Shown here in pieces: positions 1 through 11,438 of a stretch of DNA of 64,000 bases. This DNA is from Leclercia adecarboxylata (GTDB lineage: Bacteria; Pseudomonadota; Gammaproteobacteria; Enterobacterales; Enterobacteriaceae): the NCBI GenBank assembly GCA_002360945.1, contig DERO01000024.1:248001-312000 (forward strand). The letters run 5' to 3'. The position numbers were made by a program, and so were the translations under genes. Under the pieces are notes generated by a model. The model made no database searches, had not been told where the DNA came from, and saw nothing but the letters and a program-made list of their open reading frames with translations. How positions within the stretch are numbered: position 1 is the first letter of the stretch; each line of letters begins with the position of its first letter.

Positions 1-367
1 CCGTCCAGCACCCGTCCGAGCAGCGCCGGGCCAAGCGGCAGTTGTTTGCCGCTGTGCAGGCCGTCGCCGGCTAAATTTTTGGCGTATACGCGCGCGCCGG
101 GCAGAACGCCTTCGACCTCTTCCAGCGGCATCAGGAACAGACGCTGGCCGTTAAAGCCCACCACTTCGCTCTCAACTTCGCTGATTTCGTTGCCGTCCTG
201 GCGTTCGATAATGCAGGTGGCTCCCAGCGGCAATTGCAGGCCGGTGGCCTCCAGTACCAGACCGGTGGCGCGGGTTAAACGGCCATAGCGGCGAACGGAA
301 GGCAGTTGCGCCATCTTCGCTTCAAAGTTGTCGAGGGTGTTGAGCCAGCGGGTCAGGCGAGCGGTCA

Positions 368-368
<1 letters not shown>
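1..368 (-). CDS. fliI: Flagellum-specific ATPase FliI (N-terminal part only)
   Basis: Partial gene: only the first ~122 codons are present and the rest lies beyond the left edge. FliI is the hexameric ATPase of the flagellar type III export apparatus and energises unfolding and delivery of rod, hook and filament subunits. The visible part is the FliI N-terminal FliH-binding helix (starts [15 protein letters not shown]) followed by the beta-barrel domain ending in LLGRVLDG, nearly identical to E. coli FliI. The Walker motifs are outside the window. The ATG at 368-366 overlaps the fliH TGA by one base (TGATG), so the two genes are translationally coupled. Confidence 0.95.
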
Positions 369-3738
<3,370 letters not shown>

Positions 3739-3965
3739 TGCGCACCTCGTGACTCATCGTGGATTACATTATTCGTGTGGAGAAACAAAACAGGCTCCCG
3801 GGTCGGCAAACACAACAAAAATTCCATAATCATGGCTGTGCCATTATTTGATGTTTCGGGATTTTCTATGCGTCAAATAACCTGGTTTTTTAACGCTATT
3901 TAGCGCCTTTATCTCATTGACAGGCTGGTACTCTTGAGCGCGTAAAAATCCATCAGGGGAAAGTC
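3739..3965. promoter_or_regulatory. Divergent fliF/fliE promoter region
   Basis: This 227-base intergenic region separates the divergent fliF and fliE genes. By analogy with E. coli it should carry FlhD4C2-activated class 2 promoters in both directions. I could not place a convincing FlhDC box or sigma-28 element by eye, so the assignment rests on gene arrangement alone. Confidence 0.5.
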
Positions 3966-4280
3966 ATGGCAATACAGGGGATTGAAAGCGTCATTAGCCA
4001 GTTGCAGTCAACGGCAATGACCGCCCGTAATCAGAACGTGTCTGACGTGCAGTCCACCGTCAGCTTCGCGGGCCAGCTGCATGCGGCACTGGATCGGATC
4101 AGCGACACGCAGACCGCAGCGCGGGTGCAGGGTGAAAAATTCACCATGGGCGCACCGGGTATTGGTCTCAATGATGTGATGACCGATTTGCAAAAAGCTT
4201 CGGTATCGATGCAGATGGGCATTCAGGTGCGTAATAAACTGATGCAGGCGTACCAGGACGTCATGTCCATGCAGGTTTAG
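3966..4280 (+). CDS. fliE: Flagellar MS-ring/rod adapter FliE
   Basis: FliE (104 residues) is the small rod-base protein linking the MS ring to the proximal rod, and is one of the first substrates of the flagellar export apparatus. N-terminus [14 protein letters not shown] and C-terminal helix ending [10 protein letters not shown] match the family closely. Preceded by AGGGGAAAGTC seven bases before ATG. Transcribed alone, divergent from fliF. No signal peptide, as expected for a type III-exported protein. Confidence 0.96.
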   Translation: MAIQGIESVISQLQSTAMTARNQNVSDVQSTVSFAGQLHAALDRISDTQTAARVQGEKFTMGAPGIGLNDVMTDLQKASVSMQMGIQVRNKLMQAYQDVMSMQV

Positions 4281-4348
4281 CCCTTCTGGTGCTGGCGACC
4301 CGACCGCTTTAATGCCACACTCTTTTTTTCTCTGTAGACGGAACAATG

Positions 4349-4762
4349 ATGAAAAAAATAGCAATTATCGCAGGGCTGCTGGCGTTAACCGGATGCGTGC
4401 AGGTCGACAGATATCAGGACGTGATCAAGCATCCCGTTCCGGCTGAACTGGCAGGGTACTGGCAGTCGAAAGGGCCGCAAAGCAAAATGGTCAGCCCGGA
4501 AGCGATCGCCACGCTGGTGGTGACGCAAGAGGGTGACACCCTGGACTGCCGTCAGTGGCAGCGCGTGGTGGCCGTACCGGGGAAAATCATGCTGCGTTCG
4601 GATGACTTTTATAACGTCACCCGCAAGCTGGACATCTATCCGCTGGATCGGGAAGGGAGCGCCATCGAGTATGACGGCATGATCCTCCAGCGTGTCGATC
4701 GTCCGACCGTTGAGTGCGCCAACTACCTGAGCAAAAATCCGCTCGACAGCAAACTGCCGTAA
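4349..4762 (+). CDS. yedD: YedD lipoprotein
   Basis: Putative outer-membrane lipoprotein of unknown function, 137 residues as in E. coli YedD. A short basic N-terminus and hydrophobic stretch lead to a lipobox LTGC (lipidated Cys near residue 16). The central signature DTLDCRQWQRV and the EYDGM..QRVDRPT segment are conserved in YedD. Two ATGs are adjacent (4346 and 4349); the second has better spacing from GGAA and matches the E. coli start. In E. coli yedE and yedF lie next to yedD; they are missing here and fliE is adjacent. Confidence 0.9.
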   Translation: MKKIAIIAGLLALTGCVQVDRYQDVIKHPVPAELAGYWQSKGPQSKMVSPEAIATLVVTQEGDTLDCRQWQRVVAVPGKIMLRSDDFYNVTRKLDIYPLDREGSAIEYDGMILQRVDRPTVECANYLSKNPLDSKLP

Positions 4763-4773
4763 GTGATTTGTCG

Positions 4774-4800
4774 ACCGGGCATGCGTAGCGCCGCCCGGCT
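4774..4800. repeat. REP-type palindrome
   Basis: Imperfect inverted repeat with CCGGGC at 4775-4780 and GCCCGG at 4793-4798, between the convergent ends of yedD and amyA. Its size, composition and position fit an enterobacterial REP element, and it may act as a bidirectional mRNA 3'-end stabiliser. Confidence 0.6.
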
Positions 4801-4809
4801 TCCCACCCT

Positions 4810-6297
4810 TTACAGCACCTCTTCCAGGACCCACACGCTGACGCTGCCGCCGTTGCAGGTAAATACCCCGGTGCCGGTTTCATCGGTCGTCACACACTCT
4901 TCGCGATTGCCGAGGAAATCTTTCCAGTTTTTATTGCCGTAGTTCTCGCCAAGCGTAATGGTCTTTTCACCCTCGTCGCCGTTAGAGAGCACTACCACAC
5001 AGCCCGGATCCTCCTCGGTGCCGCTGCGGCTGAAGGCAATGCAGTTCGGGTGATCGAACCACAGGGTCTGAACGCCGTGGGCAAAACGCTGGCGGGCGAG
5101 GATCAGCTGGTCGAGCTGCTCGATCACCGGCATGTCGATGTGATACGTCTCGCCGTCACCGCCGGTGTCGTCATAGCTGGCCCCGAAGAGATCGGGATAG
5201 AAGACGCTCGGCACGCCGTTTTCACGCAGCAAAATCAAGGCATAGGCCAGCGGTTTAAACCAGGCTTCGACCGGTGCCTCCAGGGCCTGTAACGGCTGGG
5301 TGTCGTGGTTAGCCACCAGCGTCACCGCGTGGAAGGGATCGACCTCGACCAGCGTGCCGGTAAAGATCTGGCTCATGTCGTAATCACGACCCTGCAGTGA
5401 GGCTTCGTGAAACTTCATGTGCAGCGGGGCATCAAACAACATGGTTTTGCCGTCCACCTGATCGATATACTGCTGCAGTTTATCGACATCCGGCGACCAG
5501 TATTCCGCCACGATAAACAGCGGTTTCGGCGCGACTTCCTGCACGTGTTCGATCCACTCTTTATAGAACCATGCCGGAATATGTTTCACCGCATCCAGAC
5601 GGAAGCCGTCGCACTGGGTCTGTTCCATCAGCCAGCGCGCCCAGTATTTGATCTCCTCGGTTACTGCACGGTTACGAAAATCGATATTCTCGCCCATCAG
5701 GTAATCAAAGTTACCCAGCTCGTTATCGACCTGATCGTTCCAGCCATCGCCGGTGAAGTCATTGACGATCTTGTAGATGCCGTCTTCATCGGGATTCTCG
5801 ATATGATCGATGCCGCTGAAGCATTTGTAATCCCAGACGAACTCCGAGTATTTTCCAGCCCGCACCGGGAAGGTATAGCGGGTCCAGGCTTCACATTCGA
5901 CGATCTCGTCGTGGATCTGGTTGCGATCGTCGGCATTGACCCGCTGAACACGGATGGCCTCTTTCTCATCAGCACCCATTTTATGGTTGACCACCACGTC
6001 CATCAGCACCGCGATGTCGTTGCGTTTTAGCGCCCCGATAGCGGCCAGCAGCTGGTTTTTGTCACCGTATTTGGTGGGGACAGATCCTTTTTGATCGAAC
6101 TCGCCAAGATCGAAGAGATCGTAGGAGTCGTAACCGACAGAGTAACCACCGGAAGCCCCTTTATATGCCGGGGGCAGCCAGACCATGTTGATACCGATAT
6201 CGTTTAAAAGGTCGGCGCGCTCGGCTACTTCTGGCCAGAGTTGACTGCCTTCAGGGTAATACCAGTGGAAGAACTGCAAGAGAGTGGGGTTTTTCAT
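4810..6297 (-). CDS. amyA: Cytoplasmic alpha-amylase AmyA
   Basis: Cytoplasmic alpha-amylase (GH13) that hydrolyses alpha-1,4 bonds of maltodextrins and glycogen-derived chains. 495 residues, exactly the E. coli AmyA length, with no signal peptide. GH13 motifs are visible: DVVVNH (region I), GFRLDAVKH (region II, nucleophile Asp), FIVAEYW (region III, acid/base Glu) and VANHDTQ (region IV, transition-state Asp). Lies between yedD (convergent) and fliT, the E. coli order. Confidence 0.96.
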   Translation of the reverse strand: MKNPTLLQFFHWYYPEGSQLWPEVAERADLLNDIGINMVWLPPAYKGASGGYSVGYDSYDLFDLGEFDQKGSVPTKYGDKNQLLAAIGALKRNDIAVLMDVVVNHKMGADEKEAIRVQRVNADDRNQIHDEIVECEAWTRYTFPVRAGKYSEFVWDYKCFSGIDHIENPDEDGIYKIVNDFTGDGWNDQVDNELGNFDYLMGENIDFRNRAVTEEIKYWARWLMEQTQCDGFRLDAVKHIPAWFYKEWIEHVQEVAPKPLFIVAEYWSPDVDKLQQYIDQVDGKTMLFDAPLHMKFHEASLQGRDYDMSQIFTGTLVEVDPFHAVTLVANHDTQPLQALEAPVEAWFKPLAYALILLRENGVPSVFYPDLFGASYDDTGGDGETYHIDMPVIEQLDQLILARQRFAHGVQTLWFDHPNCIAFSRSGTEEDPGCVVVLSNGDEGEKTITLGENYGNKNWKDFLGNREECVTTDETGTGVFTCNGGSVSVWVLEEVL

Positions 6298-6305
6298 CTT
6301 CCGTG

Positions 6306-6336
6306 CTCCAGAAGCCGTTTCGGCTGACCTCTGGAG
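6306..6336 (-). other. Hairpin between fliT and amyA
   Basis: Nested inverted repeat in the fliT-amyA gap: outer arms CTCCAGA (6306-6312) and TCTGGAG (6330-6336), inner arms AGCCG and CGGCT around TTT. There is no following T run on either strand, so it is more likely a processing or attenuation hairpin than a simple terminator. It lies about 9 bases upstream of the amyA start. Confidence 0.4.
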
Positions 6337-6351
6337 TATGGATCATTTGAA

Positions 6352-6726
6352 TCATAACGGGAGGTCGCGGGCTAAATTTTCTGGATAAAGAATATTGCCT
6401 GACAGCTTGCCATAGGTAGAGGTGACCGATTGTTGTTTACTGGTCTGGGTAATCAGCTGGCGCAGTTCACTCATTCTGTCCGTCAGCAACGCTTTCAGCT
6501 CAGTCTCATTTTGCAGCACTTTTTCGAGGAGAAAGCGTGCCTGCTCAATTTGTGCTGGCGGGCAGGAGGAGATGGCGTTCTGTCCGATACTTTCGACTAA
6601 CTTAACGTACTCTGTCTCTTTTTCGACCAGCTCATCCCACTGACCGGAATGAGCAAGGTTCAGCATGGCAATACTCAGGGCATGCAGAGCATGCCAGTTG
6701 TTAAGAGCAGTGCTAGGGTTGTTCAT
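6352..6726 (-). CDS. fliT: Flagellar chaperone/regulator FliT
   Basis: FliT is the export chaperone of the filament cap FliD and an inhibitor of FlhDC. 124 residues from the chosen start MNNPSTALNNWH; an upstream in-frame ATG at 6774 would add 16 residues that family members lack and would overlap fliS. Only moderately similar to E. coli FliT, but conserved features remain: QWDELVEKETEYV and the C-terminal RMSELRQLI region. The start lies 5 bases after the fliS stop. Last gene of fliDST. Confidence 0.88.
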   Translation of the reverse strand: MNNPSTALNNWHALHALSIAMLNLAHSGQWDELVEKETEYVKLVESIGQNAISSCPPAQIEQARFLLEKVLQNETELKALLTDRMSELRQLITQTSKQQSVTSTYGKLSGNILYPENLARDLPL

Positions 6727-6731
6727 CAACG

Positions 6732-7136
6732 TTATCCTGAAATGGAGGTAGCATTGGGACCGATTTGTTTCCATGCATCCGCAATGTTATTCAATAAAAC
6801 CTCAACCTCGACAATCGCCTCTACATCATTACGTAAGTTCGCATGTAATAAACGGCGAACCATATAGTCATAAAGCGCGGCGAGGTTTTCCGGCAAGTCA
6901 CTTTCGACCTCCATGTTCAGGCCAGCCTTTAAGCCATTGTCAATGATGTTAATGGCTTTAGACAGGGCTTCTCCTTTAGCAGGAATGTTATCCTGCTCAA
7001 GGAAAAGGCGCGCTCGTACTAGCGCGCTGTGGGCACCGTCAAACAGCATGACAACCAACTGGTGTGGGCTGGCACTCAAAACGGCAGATTCAAGACCTAC
7101 CTTCTGATAGGCCTGAACACCAGAATTGCTATACAT
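6732..7136 (-). CDS. fliS: Flagellin export chaperone FliS
   Basis: FliS binds the C-terminus of cytoplasmic flagellin, prevents premature polymerisation and hands it to the export gate. 134 residues, all-helical. The N-terminus MYSNSGVQAYQKVGLES and the SPHQLVVMLFDGA motif are the family signature. Lies between fliD (13 bases upstream) and fliT (5 bases downstream) in one sigma-28-driven operon. Confidence 0.95.
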   Translation of the reverse strand: MYSNSGVQAYQKVGLESAVLSASPHQLVVMLFDGAHSALVRARLFLEQDNIPAKGEALSKAINIIDNGLKAGLNMEVESDLPENLAALYDYMVRRLLHANLRNDVEAIVEVEVLLNNIADAWKQIGPNATSISG

Positions 7137-7149
7137 ATCGGTTCCTTTC

Positions 7150-8568
7150 TTAATTGCTACTGAACTGTGAAGTCAGGTAAGAGGCAGTACCGTTGAATTT
7201 GGTTACCAGCGCATCTAAATCGCTGAACTGCTTTTTGTACCGTGCCATTGTGGCTTCAATGGACAGTTCCATCGCGTCATAACGTTTGCCAATGGTTTTC
7301 AACGTGGCGTTAATCCCGTCTTTCGCATTTTGAATAACGCCTTCTTTACCTACGGAAGTGCTCAGCATATCCGTCAGTTTGTTATTCATTTGGGTGGCGA
7401 AACCGGTGGTTTTACCGTCCCCGACAAAGTAGGCTTGCACGCCAGCCGGGTTATCTGTTAGCGCCTGAGTCAACTTCTTATCATCGATCTTCAGGTTACC
7501 GAACGTGCCGTCTGCCCCTTTGAGCGGGTCCTGAGTAATACCCAGTTGAGCCATGATCGCATAAGAGCCGGTCTGGACATTGGTCAATAAAGCACGCAGA
7601 TCTGATTGTACTCCCCTGATAGTGCTGTCACCCATTAGTACGCCATTGCTGGAGTTCTGTGCGGTGGCACCCGTAGCAGGCGGTTCATATTTGGTCAGGG
7701 AGGTAATAGTTGACTGCAGAGAGTTATAAGCGTTAACCCAGTCGGTAACGGCTTTTTTGTTATCGTCAGTAGAACGAGAAACAGTCAACGTCTCATCCGC
7801 TGTACTTTGCGCTTTTAGCGTTAAGGTGACACCTGGCAAGGCGTCGGTCACGGTATTACTCTGACGGATGATATCAATACCGTTAACGTTAACGACGGCA
7901 TTCTGTGATTTTACCTGCTCGTTAAGCGCAGCGCTGCCGATCACCGCGTTCAGCGTGTCATCGCCCGTGACCGTTACCGTCATATCTGAATCTGTGCCGG
8001 TGGTTTTTGAAGAGAGCATCAAACGGTAATCACCGCTATCCGCTTTCACAATACTTGCAGATACGTTGCCATTGGCGGCGTTAATGGCTTTAGCAATCCC
8101 GTTCAGGGACGTATCGCCGTCGGCGAGCGTCACGGTCAGCGGTTTACTGTCTGCGCCGGCCTGAGTGATGGTAATGGTTCGGCTGTTAGAGCCGGTAGTT
8201 TCACCCAGTTGTTTAGTATTGCTGTCGATAGTGCCGGGTTGCGTAGTAAGAACCTGACCTTTAGCAATCTTGCTGACATTAATCGTAAACTCGCCGACGT
8301 TCGCATCGGACGTTGTGGTCGCTGCAAAAGCGGTATTGGTGCTGGTAATGGATGTCGAGTTCCATGTTTCAGCTTTAGCCAGTTTCGCTGCTGCAGTTTG
8401 CAGAGTCGTCAGCGCGCTTTGAAGCTTTCCGTAACCGGTGATCTGCGCGTCATACTTGGTTTTCTGTGTGGCGATAGCCGTTAACTTTGTCTCTTCCGCA
8501 GCCTGTAACTTATCGTACAGGTCTGACAAGCCAGCCATCCCCACACCAAGGTTGCTGATAGTCGCCAT
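7150..8568 (-). CDS. fliD: Filament cap protein FliD (HAP2)
   Basis: FliD forms the filament cap under which flagellin subunits fold and insert. 472 residues. The N-terminus MATISNLGVGMAGLSDLYDKLQ and C-terminal helical part (MARYKKQFSDLDALV.KFNGTASYLTSQF) are the conserved coiled-coil ends. The Thr/Ser/Asp-rich middle (residues ~100-270) is the variable exposed region. First gene of fliDST with a clear sigma-28 promoter at 8602-8628. Confidence 0.95.
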   Translation of the reverse strand: MATISNLGVGMAGLSDLYDKLQAAEETKLTAIATQKTKYDAQITGYGKLQSALTTLQTAAAKLAKAETWNSTSITSTNTAFAATTTSDANVGEFTINVSKIAKGQVLTTQPGTIDSNTKQLGETTGSNSRTITITQAGADSKPLTVTLADGDTSLNGIAKAINAANGNVSASIVKADSGDYRLMLSSKTTGTDSDMTVTVTGDDTLNAVIGSAALNEQVKSQNAVVNVNGIDIIRQSNTVTDALPGVTLTLKAQSTADETLTVSRSTDDNKKAVTDWVNAYNSLQSTITSLTKYEPPATGATAQNSSNGVLMGDSTIRGVQSDLRALLTNVQTGSYAIMAQLGITQDPLKGADGTFGNLKIDDKKLTQALTDNPAGVQAYFVGDGKTTGFATQMNNKLTDMLSTSVGKEGVIQNAKDGINATLKTIGKRYDAMELSIEATMARYKKQFSDLDALVTKFNGTASYLTSQFSSN

Positions 8569-8601
8569 AATTAATTCCTTTCCAATGGTTGTTTCAGGCT
8601 T

Positions 8602-8628
8602 ATATCGGCCAAAGCGCAGAAAAGTTTA
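8602..8628 (-). promoter_or_regulatory. Sigma-28 (FliA) promoter of fliDST
   Basis: Read on the minus strand: TAAACTTT (-35), an 11-base spacer and GCCGATAT (-10), against the sigma-28 consensus TAAAGTTT-N11-GCCGATAA. Fourteen of sixteen positions match with exact spacing. It sits about 34 bases before the fliD ATG. Confidence 0.9.
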
Positions 8629-8849
8629 CGCTCTGATAAAAAAAATAAATCACGCAATCGTGCCACCTTTAAGATCCCCAGATAACGTCGTTCCATTCTT
8701 TTTGTATGATCGTTTTTTTCGGACCTTATTTATGGGACTCAAACAGCCATAAATTGTTGCGCCCTGGTGTGAATTCGCGCTTTATGAGAAACAATCGCAT
8801 AAATAAAACTTTAAAAATCAATAACATAAAAATTTTATTAGATATTTTC

Positions 8850-8876
8850 TAAAGTCTGTTGTTAGGGCGTCGATAA
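8850..8876 (+). promoter_or_regulatory. Sigma-28 (FliA) promoter of fliC
   Basis: TAAAGTCT (8850-8857), an 11-base spacer and GTCGATAA (8869-8876) match the sigma-28 consensus TAAAGTTT-N11-GCCGATAA at 14 of 16 positions. It drives fliC with an untranslated leader of about 65-70 bases. Confidence 0.92.
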
Positions 8877-8950
8877 CCTTGTTAACGGTGAGAAACGCCG
8901 TGAGTGTTAGGCACCGACCTAGAACCCATTTTGTTGAAGGAATTAAAATT

Positions 8951-9796
8951 ATGGCCGTTATCAATACTAACCTGTTGTCCCTGACCACTCAGAACAACCT
9001 GAACAAATCTCAGTCTTCTCTGGGTACTGCTATCGAGCGTCTGTCCTCCGGTCTGCGTATCAACAGCTCTAAAGACGATGCTGCTGGTCAGGCGATTGCT
9101 AACCGTATGACCGCTCAGGTTAAAGGTATGACTCAGGCGGCACGTAACGCCAACGACGGTATCTCCCTGGTTCAGACCGCTGAAGGTAACCTGAACGAAA
9201 TCAACACCAACTTACAGCGTATCCGTGAGCTGGCTGTTCAGGCTGCGAACGACACTAACGGCACCACTGACTACGCTTCTGTCAGCACTGAAATCACTCA
9301 GCGTCTGGGTGAGATCGACCGTATCGCTGGCGCGGCTAACTTCAACGGCAAAAAACTGCTGGACGGTAGCCTGACTGCGTCCCTGAACATCCAGGTGGGT
9401 GCAGGTACTGGTACAACCGATACCATCTCCATCACCACTGGTGCAAGCGGCGCACTGATTGATGCTAAAGCTACCAGCCTCGACACTGGCCTGACCGGTA
9501 CTATCACCAACAACAGCACCGCTAAAGCATTCATCACTGCAGCTGACAACGCAATCACCAAGGTTGATACTGCTCGTTCAAACATGGGTGCGATTCAGAA
9601 CCGTTTCGAATCTACCATCAACAACCTGAACAACTCTATCTCTAACCTGTCTGCTGCACAGTCCCGTATTCAGGATGCTGACTACGCAACCGAAGTTTCC
9701 AACATGTCCCGCGCGCAGATCCTGCAGCAGGCTGGTACTTCCGTACTGTCTCAGGCAAACCAGGTTCCGCAGGCAATGCTGTCCCTGCTGCGTTAA
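8951..9796 (+). CDS. fliC: Flagellin FliC, short form
   Basis: Major filament subunit. The start [17 protein letters not shown] at 8951 follows GAAGGAATTAAAATT; an in-frame ATG at 8879 would add 24 non-flagellin residues and lies right at the promoter. 281 residues, against ~500 for E. coli FliC. The conserved D0/D1 ends are intact ([24 protein letters not shown] at the N-terminus; [21 protein letters not shown] and a final QAMLSLLR at the C-terminus). The surface-exposed D2/D3 hypervariable part is reduced to ~50 Ser/Thr/Gly/Ala-rich residues (~170-220). Ser/Thr there are candidate sites for the glycan made by the downstream island. Codon use is strongly optimised. Confidence 0.97.
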   Translation: MAVINTNLLSLTTQNNLNKSQSSLGTAIERLSSGLRINSSKDDAAGQAIANRMTAQVKGMTQAARNANDGISLVQTAEGNLNEINTNLQRIRELAVQAANDTNGTTDYASVSTEITQRLGEIDRIAGAANFNGKKLLDGSLTASLNIQVGAGTGTTDTISITTGASGALIDAKATSLDTGLTGTITNNSTAKAFITAADNAITKVDTARSNMGAIQNRFESTINNLNNSISNLSAAQSRIQDADYATEVSNMSRAQILQQAGTSVLSQANQVPQAMLSLLR

Positions 9797-9812
9797 TAGA
9801 CGCTATAAATTC

Positions 9813-9846
9813 AAAAAAGGTTGCTGGAAACAGCAGCCTTTTTTTA
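9813..9846 (+). terminator. fliC rho-independent terminator
   Basis: GGTTGCTG (9819-9826), a GAAA loop and CAGCAGCC (9831-9838) form an 8-bp stem with one G-U pair, followed by a run of seven T. It closes fliC and separates it from the modification island. In E. coli the fliC 3' end also yields a small RNA (FliX); whether that occurs here is not visible. Confidence 0.9.
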
Positions 9847-9998
9847 TGGTATTTATCCTGAACCTTCCATTTCTTTATGTGCAAAATAAGATAGCAATTA
9901 GCCGCGTTTTCCTTCCATAGCCGCACCTACAGCGGTGCTACTCTGCCTAAAATCCCCTTTCAGGTCGTCTGACGACATGTTACCGATGAGTAATTACG

Positions 9999-11393
9999 AT
10001 GAGTGAATTTGCACGTAGCCGGGCTATGCGTCAGTTTTATCGCAATGTATTTACCAGACACATTGAGCTCGTTGAAGCTGATGTGATGCCTGTGCATCTT
10101 GTGGCCGAGATCTTTACATTTAAAAGCACTAAACTCGATCTCCTCGGACCGCAGATTCGTGACGTAAAAACCGGTCTGTCGCCCGAAAAAGATGGTGCCT
10201 TAAAAAATCTCCTGTGCGCAATCATTCTGGCAAACCATGCTCTTGACGATGCCAAAACAGAAGAGCAGCTTCGGCTTTCTGAAGAAACGAGCAATCAAAT
10301 CATCGAGTACGTTGTCGCAGCCTTAAAAAGCGATAATAACGTTAACTATCTTGTTGCCGCGATTCAGATTCTGTTCCGGGTAAATGAGATCGCGTCTGCA
10401 TTATTTTTAATCAATAACAACCTGTCCTTAGTCAGTAAATCAGCGCCGGTGCTGAAAATCCTCCTGCTTACCTGCTTAATGGAGAATGACTACAATCAGG
10501 CAATGGTTGTGATTCAGGCCCTGACCGAAGATGCCTCGCTGATTGGCGAAGATCCCATCGCGCTGTTAATGATCGCCTGCGGCATTTATAAGCTCGGGGG
10601 GGTACCGGACTCCTTCATAGATTTCAGACCGCTGAATGATGATAAGTTTCTGATTGCTGACGCTGACTACGACGCGTGGTTTGAGAAAACATCAAACGGC
10701 AAAACGACGATGCTGGTCACTTGTAATAAGGAAGAATATTTCCAGCACGCGCTACCGCTGATCTACTCTGTCTATGAAACCAACCGTGACGTTCTTGATG
10801 TCCATCTCCATCTCTACAACTGTGACGATGAAGTCAAACAGAGCATTACGTCGCTTCGCGATCGGCTGCCTGAACTCTCTATTTCTGCCAGCCTCGAAAA
10901 AATTGCCGTGAATGATGACATGGCCATTTACTCCGCATCGCGCCGTATCATATTCCTGCGTCATGCACTACTGACATTCGGCACGCCTGTTATTGCAGTT
11001 AATTGCAACGTGCTTATTCGCAAGCCTTGGGCGCCTTCAGAGAGCCCGCTGATGTTATTACACAGCCAATCTTCTCCATTCTGGGAAAACGTTTTTGCCG
11101 GTTTTATCTATGCAACACCTGGCGGTGTCGCTCAACGCTACCTTGATCGTGTTGCGCGTTTTATTGACGCCAACCTGAGCAGGGGGAACTGCGCGGTGGG
11201 TCTTGAACAGGTTGCTCTCTTTGCAAGTCTGGACGCGCTCGCTGCGATGGATCAGATGGCGATCGCTCGGGTTGAACGATCTTCATTACTCGACAGTCAA
11301 TACGCGGCTGATGCGTTCGGTTGGGTCGCTGAGAACATCGACGGTCCTTGTAAGAATTATAAAGCGTCGCTTGTGCAAAAGTATCAACGCTAA
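9999..11393 (+). CDS. Putative glycosyltransferase, flagellin-modification island
   Basis: First gene of the island, 464 residues; function not firmly recognised. The N-terminal ~220 residues are helical and repeat-like (LLCAIILANHALDDA, YLVAAIQILFRVNEIASALFLINNN, ILLLTCLMENDYNQAMVVIQAL), suggesting TPR-like helices. From about residue 235 the pattern resembles a GT-A nucleotide-sugar transferase: a Rossmann-like start TTMLVTCNKEEYFQHALPLIYSVYE, then VHLHLYNCDD and an AVNCNVLIRKPW segment in the position of a D-x-D strand, though with N-x-N instead of an acidic pair. No signal peptide or membrane helix, so cytoplasmic. A run of seven G (10596-10602) lies inside the coding region. Ends 45 bases before the next gene, same strand. 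Confidence 0.6.
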   Translation: MSEFARSRAMRQFYRNVFTRHIELVEADVMPVHLVAEIFTFKSTKLDLLGPQIRDVKTGLSPEKDGALKNLLCAIILANHALDDAKTEEQLRLSEETSNQIIEYVVAALKSDNNVNYLVAAIQILFRVNEIASALFLINNNLSLVSKSAPVLKILLLTCLMENDYNQAMVVIQALTEDASLIGEDPIALLMIACGIYKLGGVPDSFIDFRPLNDDKFLIADADYDAWFEKTSNGKTTMLVTCNKEEYFQHALPLIYSVYETNRDVLDVHLHLYNCDDEVKQSITSLRDRLPELSISASLEKIAVNDDMAIYSASRRIIFLRHALLTFGTPVIAVNCNVLIRKPWAPSESPLMLLHSQSSPFWENVFAGFIYATPGGVAQRYLDRVARFIDANLSRGNCAVGLEQVALFASLDALAAMDQMAIARVERSSLLDSQYAADAFGWVAENIDGPCKNYKASLVQKYQR

Positions 11394-11438
11394 ATACCCA
11401 TGCAGTGCGATCAGAACAACGACGATCTGGAATAAAAC

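Larger units (their letters stand above)
8569..8950. promoter_or_regulatory. fliD-fliC divergent control region
   Basis: The 382 bases between the divergent fliD and fliC genes hold two sigma-28 promoters (entries at 8602 and 8850) and the ~70-base fliC 5' leader. The middle (8640-8845) is AT-rich, and I see no gene or repeat there. Confidence 0.8.

Noticed and set aside
9963..9989. Possible sigma-28 promoter for the modification island
   Set aside because: ACCGATGA resembles a sigma-28 -10, but the position 11 bases upstream has no TAAAGTTT-like -35. Another candidate (TAAAATCC) has no matching -10.
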